Below are positions 5,018-5,415 of a stretch of DNA of 5,415 bases, one piece after another (the stretch's first letter is position 1; each line of letters starts with the position of its first letter). The position numbers and the translations under genes were made by a program. The notes beneath the pieces were generated by a model. It was not told the DNA's origin and ran no database searches. It was given only the letters and a program-made list of their open reading frames with translations. Origin of the DNA: Bacteriovoracaceae bacterium UBA2428. Its GTDB lineage: Bacteria; Bdellovibrionota; UBA2428. The stretch covers positions 43,967 through 49,381 of the forward strand of contig DDRA01000071.1 of assembly GCA_002343545.1 (NCBI GenBank), read 5' to 3'.

Positions 5018-5415
5018 TCGTTCCGGACTTCGATGGCACCCAGAATGAATCCGTGAGGATCGGGGGTCGCGCCGGCCACGTAGCTAAGCTGCAAAGTCGA
5101 GACGGAACGATCTTGCAGAAGGAAAAAGGTGTAGCCGTCGCCGGCCGAATTGGGGCGGGTGCTGATCACGGTTCCCGTCGAGCCGACGCTCGTCGCGGAT
5201 CCGTCCAGATAGCTGTAGTGCCCGGTTCCGAAGGAATCCTGATAACCGATCACCTGGAGCGACCGGTTGGAGGTGATCGTGACGTTTTCCGGGTGGACCC
5301 CTAAACCCGCCATGGCGATCCAAAAATAATAGCGGCTATCCGCATCGTCCAAAGACGCCGGTGAGGCGCCGAAGTCCAGGGTCAAAACGCGATCGATGGT
5401 CCCCACGATGTCGAG
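5014..5415 (-). CDS. C-terminal part of an unrecognised beta-rich protein (partial, 133 aa visible)
   Basis: The frame is open to the right edge of the window, so the start is missing. The GTG at 5406-5404 is in frame but reads as an internal Val in LDIVGTIDRV. The visible 133 residues have no cysteine and no transmembrane segment. They are rich in Ser, Gly, Thr and aromatics with an alternating pattern (SRYYFWIAMAGLGV, TGHYSYLDG, GYTFFLLQD, STLQLSYVAG, HGFILGAIEVRNE at the C-terminus), suggesting a beta-sandwich or other beta-rich extracytoplasmic fold. The stop codon TGA (5016-5014) overlaps the ATG of the OmpA-domain gene, so the two are probably translationally coupled and the product is likely exported too. 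No family recognised; the missing N-terminal part could change the picture. Confidence 0.75.
   Translation of the reverse strand, partial: LDIVGTIDRVLTLDFGASPASLDDADSRYYFWIAMAGLGVHPENVTITSNRSLQVIGYQDSFGTGHYSYLDGSATSVGSTGTVISTRPNSAGDGYTFFLLQDRSVSTLQLSYVAGATPDPHGFILGAIEVRNE

Noticed and set aside
4346..5056. Plus-strand open frame (236 codons) opposite the barrel protein
   Set aside because: It is a shadow of the barrel gene. The minus-strand reading has a signal peptide, beta-strand pattern and OmpA domain.
5404..5406. GTG as the true start of the right-edge gene
   Set aside because: The frame stays open to the window edge (LDI precedes the Val), no ribosome-binding site is visible, and the residues after it do not form a signal peptide. 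An internal codon is more likely.

Overview
This 5.4 kb window is GC-rich, densely coding bacterial DNA from a diderm (Gram-negative) organism. The diderm call rests on two lipoboxes followed by non-Asp residues and on a secreted beta-barrel protein with a C-terminal OmpA-like peptidoglycan-binding domain. The style (a glycine/serine tail after the lipid cysteine, several envelope proteins of unknown function, small XRE regulators) would fit Bdellovibrionota or a related former-deltaproteobacterial lineage, but nothing here fixes the taxon. No tRNA, rRNA, CRISPR array, transposase or phage gene was seen.

Layout. (a) 1-1314, minus strand: a GC-rich hairpin, then a 421-residue lipoprotein of unknown function with three widely spaced cysteine pairs. 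(b) 1315-1514: a divergent, comparatively AT-rich intergenic region. It holds a split direct repeat (1390-1412 and 1436-1451) and a CCGGAA tandem, both plausible operator material. (c) 1515-2469, plus strand: a 230-residue protein of unknown family overlapping by 11 bp a 90-residue XRE/HTH_3 DNA-binding protein, so a two-gene unit. (d) 2521-3249, plus strand: a DUF1003-type membrane protein with two CxxC pairs at its N-terminus. (e) 3255-5415, minus strand, running off the right edge: three genes in transcription order, namely the C-terminal part of an unrecognised beta-rich protein, a beta-barrel/OmpA-domain protein and a small lipoprotein. Each junction is a 4-base ATGA overlap.

How they may fit together. 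The right-hand cluster looks like a translationally coupled cell-envelope operon: an outer-membrane barrel with a periplasmic OmpA domain, a small lipoprotein and a third partner. The centre is a possible regulatory pair, in which an XRE regulator and its unknown partner may control their own promoter and perhaps the divergent lipoprotein gene. The DUF1003 and lipoprotein genes converge with only 5 bp between stop codons. The least explained item is the 230-residue protein coupled to the XRE regulator. Nothing here is proof of a new system.
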